64,000 nucleotides of DNA from Bradyrhizobium sp. WBOS07 (lineage in GTDB: Bacteria; Pseudomonadota; Alphaproteobacteria; Rhizobiales; Xanthobacteraceae), in the NCBI RefSeq assembly GCF_024585165.1, contig NZ_CP029008.1, forward strand, positions 744,001 to 808,000, written 5' to 3'. Position numbers and translations under genes: made by a program. Of the stretch, positions 53,911 to 62,415 are shown piece after piece. A model generated the notes under the pieces. It was not told the DNA's origin. It did no database searches and saw only the letters and a program-made list of their open reading frames with translations. Position 1 is the stretch's first letter; each line of letters begins with the position of its first letter.

Positions 53911-55005
53911 ATGAATATCCACCTCACCAAGAGCCAGATCGGGTTGGACGGCGTTCCCGCGGCCGAGACCGTGCTGAGCCATGTCGATGGCGAGCGCGGC
54001 GAGCTGATCATTGCCGGCGAGCATGTCGGCCGGCTGGCGAGCCAGTCGAGCTTCGAGGGCGTCACGGCACGGCTCTGGAACGGCGCCAGCAAGACCGGCT
54101 TGAGCGAAGCCAACGTGCGCGCGAGCCTGGGCGCGGCGCGCGAGCGCGCCTTCGCACGCCTGCCGGACCTGCTGCCGCCCACGCGCGGCATGGGCATCAT
54201 CGACGGATTTCGCGCCGCGGTCGCGGGGCTTCGCGCCGAGCATGGCCTTGCGCATGAAGCCACCATCGTCGGCGCGTTTCCGGTGATCGCCGGCGCGCTG
54301 GTCCGCCGCGCCAAGGGGCTCGATCCGGTCGCACCCGACCCGAATGCGAGCCATGCCGCCGATACGCTGCGCATGCTGCGCGGCACATCGCCTGAACCGC
54401 GCGAGGTCGCCGCGCTCGACGCCTATTTCGTCACGGTCTGCGATCACGGCATGAACGCATCGACCTTCGCCACGCGCGTGGTGGCCTCCACGCAGGCCGA
54501 TCTGTTCGCCGCCGTCACCGCTGGCTATTGCGCACTCACCGGCCCCCTCCACGGCGGTGCGCCGGAGCCGGTGCTGGAAATGCTCGACGCGATCGGCACG
54601 AACGAGCGGATCAAGCCGTGGGTCGATGCGGCGCTGGCCCGCGGCGAGCGGCTGATGGGCTTCGGCCATCGCGTCTATCGCGTGCGCGATCCGCGCGCCG
54701 ACGTGCTGAAGGCGGCGATCGAGCGGCTCTCGGCTGATGGCGCCGACCTGCCGTTCGCCGGCGAGGTCGAGGCCTATATCCGCAGCGCGCTGCGCAAGAA
54801 GAATCCGGAGCGGCCGCTGGAGACCAATGTCGAGTTCTTCACCGCGATCCTGCTCGATGCGCTGGCGATCCCACGACAGGCGTTCACGCCGATCTTCGCA
54901 GTGGCACGCGCCGCTGGCTGGACCGCGCATGCGCGCGAGCAGCAGCGCACCGGGCGGCTGATCCGGCCGAGCTCATCGTATGTCGGGGCGATGCCGGAGG
55001 CGTGA
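53911..55005 (+). CDS. Citrate/methylcitrate synthase paralogue
   Basis: The 364-aa protein is a citrate synthase-family enzyme without an HTH. Present are His in DHGMNASTF-type region (CDHGMNASTFATRVV), LTGPLHGGAPEPV, and LMGFGHRVYRVRDPRA, and the end RLIRPSSSYVGA. The usual catalytic Asp (in NVDFY) is Glu308 in TNVEFFTAILL. CAGGAGA near 53895 supports the ATG. It is divergently arranged with the HTH paralogue. Whether it makes citrate, methylcitrate or another product cannot be told. Confidence 0.85.
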   Translation: MNIHLTKSQIGLDGVPAAETVLSHVDGERGELIIAGEHVGRLASQSSFEGVTARLWNGASKTGLSEANVRASLGAARERAFARLPDLLPPTRGMGIIDGFRAAVAGLRAEHGLAHEATIVGAFPVIAGALVRRAKGLDPVAPDPNASHAADTLRMLRGTSPEPREVAALDAYFVTVCDHGMNASTFATRVVASTQADLFAAVTAGYCALTGPLHGGAPEPVLEMLDAIGTNERIKPWVDAALARGERLMGFGHRVYRVRDPRADVLKAAIERLSADGADLPFAGEVEAYIRSALRKKNPERPLETNVEFFTAILLDALAIPRQAFTPIFAVARAAGWTAHAREQQRTGRLIRPSSSYVGAMPEA

Positions 55006-55024
55006 GATATCGCTGAGCGTTCTT

Positions 55025-55172
55025 CCCCTCTCCCCTTGTGGGAGAGGGTGTCTCGCCGCGCAGCGGCGAGACGGGTGAGGGGTTCTCTCCGCGAGTACCC
55101 TCATGAGTTGGAATATGCGGAAGCAACCCCTCATCCGGCGCTTCGCGCCACCTTCTCCCACAAGGGGAGAAG
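55025..55172. repeat. Palindromic repeat, CTCCCCTTGTGGGAGA family, copy 2
   Basis: CCCCTCTCCCCTTGTGGGAGAGGG faces CCTTCTCCCACAAGGGGAGAAGG. It matches 29068-29219 in opposite order and has CGCCGCGCAGCGGCG inside. It lies between convergent genes. Confidence 0.85.
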
Positions 55173-55183
55173 GAAGAAGAGGC

Positions 55184-55816
55184 TTACGCCTCGCGCACCA
55201 CGGTCTTCAGATAATTATACGCCTTGATGATCTCGATCAGGCGATCCTCGGTGGAGCGGTCGCCGCCATTGGCGTCGGGGTGGTGCTGCTTCACCAGCGC
55301 CTTGTACTTGGTCTTGACGTCGGCGAGCGTGGCGCTGGGGCCGAGGCCCATGACCAGCAGCGCCTTGCGCTCGGCGTTCATCACCTTGCGCGTCTCGGCC
55401 TTGGGCGCAGCTTCCGGGCCCTTGCGCCAGCTGGCGCGGCCGTTGATCTCGCTGAACATGCTGAACGGATCGGACGCCATGTCGATCTCGGCTTCCGCGC
55501 CCTTCTTGCCGCCATTGGCGCCCATCTTCCAGGTCGGGCGGTGACCGGTCAGCGCATCCTTCTGGTAGCGCGCGACGGCGTCGGCGTTCATGCCGGAGAA
55601 GAAATTGTAGTTCTGGTTGTACTCGCGCACGTGATCCAGGCAGAAGTGCCAGTACTCGCGCTGGTTCTCGCGGCCCTTGGGCGCACGATGCGCGCCCTTG
55701 TTCTGGCACCCCGCCCACTCGCAGCCGACGGCGGTGTCGCGCGGCTTCACGTCCGGCTGCTTGCCCCGCGGCTTGACGCGGATGGAGTCGAAGAATTTTG
55801 ATGAATCGATCGGCAT
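55184..55816 (-). CDS. J-domain protein
   Basis: The 210-aa protein has a C-terminal J domain with HPD in LVKQHHPDANGGDRSTEDRLIEIIKAYNYL. The N-terminal part has CEWAGCQNKGAHRAPKG (Cys-containing), FCLDHVREYNQNYNFFSGM, typical of a family common in alphaproteobacteria. It would stimulate DnaK ATPase. It is divergent from the BolA gene at 55923, and the pair is often adjacent in these genomes. Confidence 0.9.
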   Translation of the reverse strand: MPIDSSKFFDSIRVKPRGKQPDVKPRDTAVGCEWAGCQNKGAHRAPKGRENQREYWHFCLDHVREYNQNYNFFSGMNADAVARYQKDALTGHRPTWKMGANGGKKGAEAEIDMASDPFSMFSEINGRASWRKGPEAAPKAETRKVMNAERKALLVMGLGPSATLADVKTKYKALVKQHHPDANGGDRSTEDRLIEIIKAYNYLKTVVREA

Positions 55817-55922
55817 GGCTGACTTTGACTACGCAATGCAAAAACGTTCAAGTCTTGACATTGCAATTCGCCGCAAACCCGGCAATTAACGGGGCGAGAT
55901 CTCCGCACCCGAATGGCACAAC

Positions 55923-56192
55923 ATGGCTATGCGCGACACTATCAGCAACAAGTTGCAGGAAGCTTTCACGCCGGAAAGCCTGCAAGTCGTCGACGAGTCA
56001 CATTTGCATGAGGGCCATTCCGGCCATCGGCCGGGCGGTGAGACACACTTCCGCGTCTATATCGTGTCTGCGGCCTTCAAAGGGAAGAGCCGGGTCGAGC
56101 GCCATCGCATGATAAATTCGGCGCTGGCCGCGGAACTCGCCGGCCGCGTGCACGCGCTGGCGATCCAGGCCAAGGCGCCGGGGGAAGGCTAG
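55923..56192 (+). CDS. bolA: BolA-family protein
   Basis: The 89-aa protein has the BolA fold: KLQEAFTPESLQVVDESHLHEGHSGHRPGGETHFRVYIVSAAFKGKSRVERHRMINSAL. The His/Gly pattern HEGHSGH binds iron-sulphur clusters with glutaredoxin in BolA members. It works in iron metabolism or stress. Convergent with the CNNM gene through a palindrome. Confidence 0.92.
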   Translation: MAMRDTISNKLQEAFTPESLQVVDESHLHEGHSGHRPGGETHFRVYIVSAAFKGKSRVERHRMINSALAAELAGRVHALAIQAKAPGEG

Positions 56193-56207
56193 CCGCAAAA
56201 CTCCGCT

Positions 56208-56327
56208 GTCATGCCCCGCCTAGTGCGCAATTGCGCACGGGGGCGGGGCATCCAGTACTCCGAGACAGTGCGGCTAGAAGCGAGCCGCCGCGGCGTACTG
56301 GATCGTCCGCCTTCGCGGACGATGACA
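56208..56327. repeat. Palindromic repeat, GTCATGCCCCG family, copy 2
   Basis: GTCATGCCCCGCCTAGTGCGCAATTGCGCAC (with the GTGCGCAATTGCGCAC palindrome shared with 43191-43340) and GCATCCAGTACTCC on the left, TACTGGATCGTCCGCC and GCGGACGATGAC on the right, match the 35151-35262 plan. It lies between convergent genes. Confidence 0.85.
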
Positions 56328-56338
56328 GTTGCCATACG

Positions 56339-57691
56339 TCAAAACGACGTCCCCGCCCGTCTCGGCTTCGCCTCTTCCAGCTCCGCCTCGCGTGCGACCG
56401 GCGAAATACGGAGCGCGGTGATGCGGTTGCGCTCACGGCGGAGCACGCGGAAGCGGAAGCCGTGGAAGGTGAAGCTCTGGCCCCGGTCGGGGATCGAGCG
56501 CGCCTCGTGAATGACGAGGCCGGCGACCGTCGTTGCCTCTTCATCGGGCAGGTGCCAGTCGAGCGCGCGGTTGAGATCGCGGATCGGCACCGAGCCGTCG
56601 ACCACGACCGAGCCGTCGGGTTGACGGCGCACGCCGGCGACCACCACGTCGTGCTCGTCGGAGATGTCGCCGACGATCTCCTCCAGAATGTCTTCCAGCG
56701 TCACGAGGCCTTCGACCTCGCCGTACTCGTCGACGACGAGCGCGAAATGGGTCTTGCGACGGCGGAACGCCTTGAGCTGCTGGGAGATCGGCCGCATTTC
56801 CGGCACGAACCAGGGTGGCAGCATGATGGTGGTGACGTCGATGCGCGAGGTGTCGCCCTCCGAGGCGCGGATGGCCCGCAACAGATCCTTGGCGTGCAGG
56901 ATGCCGATGATGTTCTCCGACTTGTCGCGCCACAGCGGAATGCGGGTGTATTCGGTGGCCAGCACCTCACGCACCAGTTCCTCCGGCGGCAGGTCGGCGT
57001 TGATCATCACCATGGCGGTGCGGTGAACCATCACGTCGGACACCGCCAGCTCGCCGAGGCGGAAGACGTTGTGAATGTATTCGGCCTCGCCGCTCTCGAT
57101 CTTGCCGTGCACGGCCGATTCCTCGACCAGGCCCTCGATCTCGGAATCCGTCAGGATCTCGTGCTGCGAAAACTCCTGGACCCCGATCAGACGCAGGATC
57201 GCGCTCGACGCTGCGTTGAGACACCAGCTGAGCGGATAGAACACCAGGTAGGAAACATGCAGCGGATAGGCGATCCACTGCGACACCGGCATCGGTTCCC
57301 TGATCGCGAGCGTCTTCGGCACCTGCTCGCCGATGATGATATGCAGCGACGAGAACACCAGGAAACCCGCCACGAACGAGACGAAGTGGAGCGTAGCCTC
57401 CGACAGACCGAGCGGCTCGAGGATCGGGCTCAGCAGCGCCGACACGGTCGGCTCGCCGATCCAGCCAAGACCGAGCGACGCCATGGTGATGCCGAGCTGG
57501 CAGCAGGCGAGATAGGATTCGATGTTTCCCATCATGGTCTGCAGCAGGCGCGCGCCGAAGCAGTTCTGCTCGACCATGGCCTTGACGCGAAAGCCGCGGC
57601 TCTTCACCAGCGCAAATTCCGCCGCCACGTAGAACGCGTTGGCGGCGAGCAGGAGCACCGCCAGCAGCAGATTGATCGAGATCGAATTCAT
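56339..57691 (-). CDS. CNNM/CorC-like hemolysin-family membrane protein
   Basis: The 450-aa protein has the DUF21/CNNM transmembrane domain (about 1-190; INLLLAVLLLAANAFYVAAEFALVKSR, then PKTLAIREP), a CBS pair (about 205-330; VMVHRTAMVMINADLP and DEYGEVEGLVTLEDILEEIVGDI) and a CorC/HlyC C-terminal domain. It is probably a Mg2+/Co2+ transport-related protein. It is the gene after aroB, 67 bp away. Confidence 0.9.
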   Translation of the reverse strand: MNSISINLLLAVLLLAANAFYVAAEFALVKSRGFRVKAMVEQNCFGARLLQTMMGNIESYLACCQLGITMASLGLGWIGEPTVSALLSPILEPLGLSEATLHFVSFVAGFLVFSSLHIIIGEQVPKTLAIREPMPVSQWIAYPLHVSYLVFYPLSWCLNAASSAILRLIGVQEFSQHEILTDSEIEGLVEESAVHGKIESGEAEYIHNVFRLGELAVSDVMVHRTAMVMINADLPPEELVREVLATEYTRIPLWRDKSENIIGILHAKDLLRAIRASEGDTSRIDVTTIMLPPWFVPEMRPISQQLKAFRRRKTHFALVVDEYGEVEGLVTLEDILEEIVGDISDEHDVVVAGVRRQPDGSVVVDGSVPIRDLNRALDWHLPDEEATTVAGLVIHEARSIPDRGQSFTFHGFRFRVLRRERNRITALRISPVAREAELEEAKPRRAGTSF

Positions 57692-57758
57692 GTTTGCCTC
57701 GCAACCGCTCCGGCATTCCCCGCCGTTGCGCGGGCGGCCGGCCTGAACGGTCCCGCCA

Positions 57759-58901
57759 TCACTGCGACAGTTTCGACTGCAGGAAATCGCGCACCAAGGT
57801 CGGCTCGACGTCCTTGGCGATCACCGCGCGTCCCACGGCCTCCAGCAGGATGAAAGTGAGCTTGCCGCGCTTGACCTTCTTGTCCTGCGCCATCAGCGCC
57901 ATCAGCGCATCGGCATCGGCAAGTCCTTCCTGCGCAAAGCCCGCGATGTCCTGCAGGCGGGTCGGCAGGCCGGCCTCGATCAGATGCCGCTCGACGCGCG
58001 CGGCGTCCTGCTCGCCGATCATGCCGAGCGTCGCCGAGAACTGCGCCGCCAGCGTCATGCCGATCGCGACGCCCTCGCCGTGGAACAGGCGGTCGGAGAA
58101 GCCGGTTGCCGCTTCCAGCGCGTGACCGAAGGTGTGGCCGAGATTGAGCAGCGCGCGCTCGCCGGTCTCGCGCTCGTCGCGAGAGACCACGCCGGCCTTG
58201 GCGCGGCAGGAGGTCGCGATCGCGTGCTCGCGCGCGGAGCCGCCCTTGACGATGTCGGCATGGTTCTTTTCCAGCCAGGCGAAGAAGGCCTCGTCGCCGA
58301 GCACGCCGTATTTGGCGACCTCGGCATAGCCGGCGCGGAACTGGCGCGGCGACAGCGTGTCGAGCACGGCGGTGTCGGCGATCACCAGCACCGGCTGGTG
58401 GAAGGCCCCGAGCAAGTTCTTGCCCTGCGGAGAGTTGATGCCGGTCTTGCCGCCGACGGAGGAATCGACCTGCGCCAGCAGCGAGGTCGGCACCTGCACG
58501 AAATCGACGCCGCGGCGCAGGATCGCCGCGGCAAAGCCGGCGAGATCGCCGACCACGCCGCCGCCGAGCGCGATGACGAGATCGTTGCGCTCGATCCTGG
58601 CGGCGATCAGGGCTTCGCTGACCTTCTCCAGGCCGGCATAGGTCTTGGAGATCTCGCCTTCCTCGACGACGATGCGCGAGGTCGGAATGCCGCTCGCCGC
58701 GAGCGAGGCCTCGGTCGGCTCGAGCCAGTGCTTGGCCACCGTGCGATCCGTTACGATCGCGGTGCGCACGCCGGGACGCAAACGCGCCACGCGCTCGCCG
58801 AGCGAAGCCAGCACGCCGCGGCCGATGACGATGTCGTAGGCGCGGTTCTCCAGCGCGACCTCGACCTTGACGGGATCGGAATGTTTCAACGGCGCAGTCA
58901 T
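57759..58901 (-). CDS. aroB: 3-dehydroquinate synthase
   Basis: The 380-aa NAD-dependent enzyme converts DAHP to 3-dehydroquinate in the shikimate pathway. Visible are the NAD motif LVIALGGGVVGDLAGFAA, QVPTSLLAQVDSSVGGKTGIN, RAGYAEVAKYG and LLNLGHTFGHALE with metal ligands. The start at 58901 (MTAPLKHSDP) overlaps the aroK stop by four bases. aroK-aroB is the classic order. Confidence 0.97.
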   Translation of the reverse strand: MTAPLKHSDPVKVEVALENRAYDIVIGRGVLASLGERVARLRPGVRTAIVTDRTVAKHWLEPTEASLAASGIPTSRIVVEEGEISKTYAGLEKVSEALIAARIERNDLVIALGGGVVGDLAGFAAAILRRGVDFVQVPTSLLAQVDSSVGGKTGINSPQGKNLLGAFHQPVLVIADTAVLDTLSPRQFRAGYAEVAKYGVLGDEAFFAWLEKNHADIVKGGSAREHAIATSCRAKAGVVSRDERETGERALLNLGHTFGHALEAATGFSDRLFHGEGVAIGMTLAAQFSATLGMIGEQDAARVERHLIEAGLPTRLQDIAGFAQEGLADADALMALMAQDKKVKRGKLTFILLEAVGRAVIAKDVEPTLVRDFLQSKLSQ

Positions 58902-59521
58902 CTCAACGCACTCGCCACGTCGGCAGATGGGGGAGCGGCCTGTTCGCCGCAAAGATGGGCGCGCAGCGCCTCGATGCATTCCTCGACGATCCTGTCGTGC
59001 GGCACGTCGCGCGAGGCGATGGTGAGGTCGGCATGGCCATAGACCGGCTCGCGCTCGGTGAGGAGGCGCGTCACGGTTCCTTCGGGATCGGCGGTCTGCA
59101 GCAGCGGGCGGTCGGCGCGGCGGCGCACGCGGCGCATGATGACGTCGTGGTCCGCCTTGAGCCAGATCGACACCGCCTTTGCCGCGATACGCTTGCGCGT
59201 CTCCTCGCGCATGAAGGCGCCGCCGCCGGTCGCCAGCACCACCGGCCCGCCGTCGAGCAGCCGCGCGATCACCCGCGCCTCGCCGTCGCGGAAATAGGCC
59301 TCGCCATGGCGCTCGAAGATCTCCGGGATGGTCATCTGGGCCGACGTCTCGATCTCGGTGTCGGCATCGACGAAGGGCAGCTTGAGCCTGAGCGCCATGC
59401 GACGGCCGATGGTGGATTTGCCCACTCCCATCATACCGACGAGCACGATCGAGCGCGATCCCAGCGCCGACAGGATGTCGGCTTCGGGCGAAGCTGGTAT
59501 CGGCAACGCGGCGTCGGACAT
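58898..59521 (-). CDS. aroK: Shikimate kinase
   Basis: The 207-aa kinase phosphorylates shikimate. The P-loop GMMGVGKSTIGRRMA, shikimate-binding DADTEIE and RDGE (YFRDGEARV), and GGGAFMRE are present, with ADRPLLQ the lid region. It overlaps aroB by four bases. Confidence 0.95.
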   Translation of the reverse strand: MSDAALPIPASPEADILSALGSRSIVLVGMMGVGKSTIGRRMALRLKLPFVDADTEIETSAQMTIPEIFERHGEAYFRDGEARVIARLLDGGPVVLATGGGAFMREETRKRIAAKAVSIWLKADHDVIMRRVRRRADRPLLQTADPEGTVTRLLTEREPVYGHADLTIASRDVPHDRIVEECIEALRAHLCGEQAAPPSADVASALR

Positions 59522-59708
59522 GTCTTGCTCGATTGGATCCCGCTCGATCTGCCGCCCAAGGCGGCACCGGTTCGGCCACCTATACGACCCCGGAAGGGGC
59601 CTCGCCAGAGGACTCTTGCCACGAAACGGCGAACATGTTGGATGATTTCATTGGTTAATTTGGCCGCCCAAGACCTACTTCCAAGACCTTCTCCCGAGAC
59701 CTTGCCCG

Positions 59709-59855
59709 ATGCCCAGCCTGTTCCGCTTCCTGACGGTCGTCGCCGTGCTCGCCGGCATCGTCTATGGCGTGGTCTTCGCACTGGCCAACTTCGTCACGCC
59801 CAAGTCGCGGGAAATGACGGTGACGATTCCGCCGGATAAATTTCTCAAGAAATAG
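59709..59855 (+). CDS. Small conserved-looking membrane protein between aroK and xerD, 48 aa
   Basis: The 48-aa frame reads MPSLFRFLTVVAVLAGIVYG, then VVFALANFVTPKSREMTV and a tail ending PPDKFLKK. It has a single membrane helix with a soluble tail. It ends 17 bases before the XerD ATG in the same direction, which suggests co-transcription. I recall a similar small protein in this place in related genomes. No function is known. Confidence 0.65.
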   Translation: MPSLFRFLTVVAVLAGIVYGVVFALANFVTPKSREMTVTIPPDKFLKK

Positions 59856-59872
59856 GAGCTAGCCTGACGGGC

Positions 59873-60829
59873 ATGCGCAACCAGCCCTCAGACGCCAGGC
59901 TCACCGGCCTGTTCCTCGACATGCTCGCGGCGGAACAGGGCGCCGGGCCCAATACGCTCGACGCCTATCGCCGCGACCTCACCGATTTCTCGGAGTTTCT
60001 CGGCCGCGTCGGCCGCAGCTTTGCCGATGCCGAGACGCAGACGCTGCGCGATTATCTCGCCGATCTCGACAGCCGCGGCTTCAAATCCACCAGCGTGGCG
60101 CGGCGGCTGTCGGCGCTGCGGCATCTCTATCGCTTCCTGCTGAACGAGCGCATCCGAGCCGAGGATCCCGCCGCGATCCTGTCGGGCCCCAAGCGCGGCC
60201 GCGGCCTGCCGAAAGTGCTGTCGATCTCCGATGTCGACCGCATGCTTCGCCGCGCCAAGGAATTGAGCGAGGCGGAGGATGCCTCGCCGGCGAAACGGCT
60301 GCGTGCCTTGCGGCTCTACTGCCTGCTCGAGGTGCTCTACGCCACGGGCCTGCGCGTCTCCGAGCTGGTGGCGCTGCCGCGCTCGGCGGCCAAGCGCGAT
60401 GCCCGCATGATCGTGGTGCGCGGCAAGGGCAACAAGGAACGCCTGGTGCCGCTCAACGAGGCCTCGCGGCAGGCGATGACGGATTACCTTGCGGCGACGG
60501 AAGCTGCAAAGGCGGACAAGAAAAACAGCGTGGCCGCCTCGAAATGGCTGTTTCCCTCCTTCGGCGAGAGCGGACACCTGACGCGGCAGCATTTCGCCCG
60601 CGACCTCAAGGAGCTCGCAATCGCCTCGGGCCTGCAGGCTCGGCTGGTGTCCCCGCACGTGCTGCGCCATGCCTTCGCCAGCCACCTCCTGCACAATGGT
60701 GCGGATTTGCGCATCGTGCAGACCCTGCTCGGCCACACCGATATTTCCACCACCCAGATCTACACCCATGTGGTCGAGGAGCGGCTGAAGAGCCTGGTGC
60801 GCGACCTGCACCCGCTGGCGGAGAAGTAG
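59873..60829 (+). CDS. xerD: Site-specific tyrosine recombinase XerD
   Basis: The 318-aa recombinase resolves chromosome dimers at dif with XerC. The core catalytic residues are seen: Arg in YATGLRVSELVAL, Lys in GKGNKER, HxxR in SPHVLRHAFASHLL, His in LLGHTDISTTQIYTH and the terminal Tyr. SAM-like N-terminal domain is in DMLAAEQGAGPNTLDAYRRDL. The start at 59873 is normal. Confidence 0.95.
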   Translation: MRNQPSDARLTGLFLDMLAAEQGAGPNTLDAYRRDLTDFSEFLGRVGRSFADAETQTLRDYLADLDSRGFKSTSVARRLSALRHLYRFLLNERIRAEDPAAILSGPKRGRGLPKVLSISDVDRMLRRAKELSEAEDASPAKRLRALRLYCLLEVLYATGLRVSELVALPRSAAKRDARMIVVRGKGNKERLVPLNEASRQAMTDYLAATEAAKADKKNSVAASKWLFPSFGESGHLTRQHFARDLKELAIASGLQARLVSPHVLRHAFASHLLHNGADLRIVQTLLGHTDISTTQIYTHVVEERLKSLVRDLHPLAEK

Positions 60830-61047
60830 GTACTGCCCTGTAGCGCGTCCGGGACACGAGAGCCGGACCGGGACGACCCATGAAACCGCCTTGACTTCGG
60901 CCACATCTCCGCAGAAAGAGCCGTGGCCTCTCGCATGATTTGGCGGCGCGCCAGGAGCGCACAAGCCAAACCATTGACAACGCTGCACTTCTTCCCACGG
61001 CCCCGACCTCGCTTCGCCTCTTAGCCCCGTCCCCCTATATTGAGTTG

Positions 61048-62010
61048 ATGCAAGACCAGATGCGCAGCTATCTCGACTTCGAAAAGCCGGTCGCCGAGCT
61101 CGATTCCAAGCTCGACGAGCTCAGGACGCTGGCGGCCTCCGGCACGGATATCGCTGACGAGATCGGGCGGATCGAGGACAAGGCGGCGCAGGCGCTGGCC
61201 GACCTCTATCAGAACCTGACGCCGTGGCAGAAGACGCTGGTGGCGCGGCATCCGCAGCGGCCGCATTTCAACGACTTCATCAAGGGCCTGATCACCGAAT
61301 TCACCCCGCTCGCCGGCGACCGCAAGTTCGGCGAGGACGAGGCGCTGGTCGCCGGCTTCGGCCGCTTCCGCGGCGAGCCGATCTGCGTGATGGGCCAGGA
61401 AAAGGGCGATTCCACCGAGAGCCGGATCCGGCACAATTTCGGCATGGCGCGGCCCGAGGGCTATCGCAAATGCGTGCGGCTGATGGAGATGGCCGAGCGG
61501 TTCGGCCTGCCGGTGCTGTCGCTCGCCGATTCCGCCGGCGCCTATCCCGGCATCGGCGCCGAGGAGCGCGGCCAGGCCGAAGCCATCGCCCGCTCGACCG
61601 ACGCGTGCCTGGCGCTGAGCGTGCCGAACGTCGCCATCATCACCGGCGAGGGCATGTCGGGCGGCGCCATCGCCATCACCACCGCCAACAGGGTGTTGAT
61701 GCTGGAGCACGCGATCTACAGCGTGATCTCGCCGGAAGCGGCGTCGTCGATCCTCTGGCGCGACGGCACCAAGGCGCAGGAAGCCGCCAACAACATGAAG
61801 ATCACCGCCCAGGACATGCTCCGCTTCGGGGTGATCGACCACATCCTGAAGGAGCCGGTCGGCGGCGCCCACCGCGACCCCGCCGCCATGATCGCCACCA
61901 CGGGTGAGGCCATCGCCAAGGCCTTCGACGAGCTGCGCGGCCTCGACGGCGACGCCATCCGCAAGCAGCGGCGGCAGAAATTCCTCGATATCGGCCGGAA
62001 ACTGGGCTGA
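61048..62010 (+). CDS. accA: Acetyl-CoA carboxylase carboxyltransferase subunit alpha
   Basis: The 320-aa subunit transfers the carboxyl group from biotin to acetyl-CoA with AccD, the first step of fatty acid synthesis. SYLDFEKPVAELDSKLDEL, TPWQKTLVARHPQRP, FGMARPEGYRKCVRLM, DSAGAYPGIGAEERGQAEAIA and ITGEGMSGGAIAI are AccA signatures. The start at 61048 is preferred; the frame is open farther upstream. Confidence 0.97.
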   Translation: MQDQMRSYLDFEKPVAELDSKLDELRTLAASGTDIADEIGRIEDKAAQALADLYQNLTPWQKTLVARHPQRPHFNDFIKGLITEFTPLAGDRKFGEDEALVAGFGRFRGEPICVMGQEKGDSTESRIRHNFGMARPEGYRKCVRLMEMAERFGLPVLSLADSAGAYPGIGAEERGQAEAIARSTDACLALSVPNVAIITGEGMSGGAIAITTANRVLMLEHAIYSVISPEAASSILWRDGTKAQEAANNMKITAQDMLRFGVIDHILKEPVGGAHRDPAAMIATTGEAIAKAFDELRGLDGDAIRKQRRQKFLDIGRKLG

Positions 62011-62415
62011 TTCGGCTCGATTCTGGTGCCGTAATGGCGGTGCGCTCCCTCCCGCGCTTGCGGGAGAGGGTTGGGGAGAGGGTTGTCTCCTCTCGCGACA
62101 CTCCCATTGCGGCGCGAGCCCCCTCCCGGCCTCCCCCGCAAGCGGGGGAGGTGAAGAGCGAGCCGGTAACCCCGCATTAACCCTTTTTTTGCCCAAATCG
62201 GCGATCTCTGTGCTGGTCTGGCCGCACGGTCCAAGTTCCGGCCCAGTTTAAGTCTCTGTTGACCACACCTTTGGGCCAACGCCCTCGTGATCCCCGCTCG
62301 GGTTGCGACCACATGACCCAGAGGTTAGAATTTTAATCAATGGCTTCAGGGCACAAGCGCTGGGGCGTGAGCTGAAAAAGCCCGTTACCGACGGGTCCGG
62401 TTCGCCGGTCGGATC
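62011..62415. other. 405-bp gap between accA and the L,D-transpeptidase
   Basis: The first third is the palindromic repeat at 62044-62152. The rest (62153-62415) is AT-richer and is likely to hold the promoter of the next gene; a run of T at 62180-62190 follows. No gene is supported. Confidence 0.6.
62044..62152. repeat. Palindromic repeat, GCTCCCTCCCGCGCTTGCGGGAGAGGG family
   Basis: CTCCCTCCCGCGCTTGCGGGAGAGGG at the left and CCTCCCCCGCAAGCGGGGGAGG at the right form hairpins, with GAGAGGGTTGTC and GCCCCCTC in between. Same plan as 37156-37248. Confidence 0.8.

Noticed and set aside
53446..54930. Minus-strand 494-codon frame over the second citrate synthase
   Set aside because: It is an antisense shadow; both citrate synthase genes have catalytic motifs in their own frames.
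55855..55860. TTGACA as a bolA promoter -35 box
   Set aside because: The hexamer is perfect but the sequence 17 bases downstream is CCCGGC, not a -10 box.
60974..60979. TTGACA as an accA promoter -35 box
   Set aside because: No acceptable -10 hexamer lies 16-18 bases downstream.
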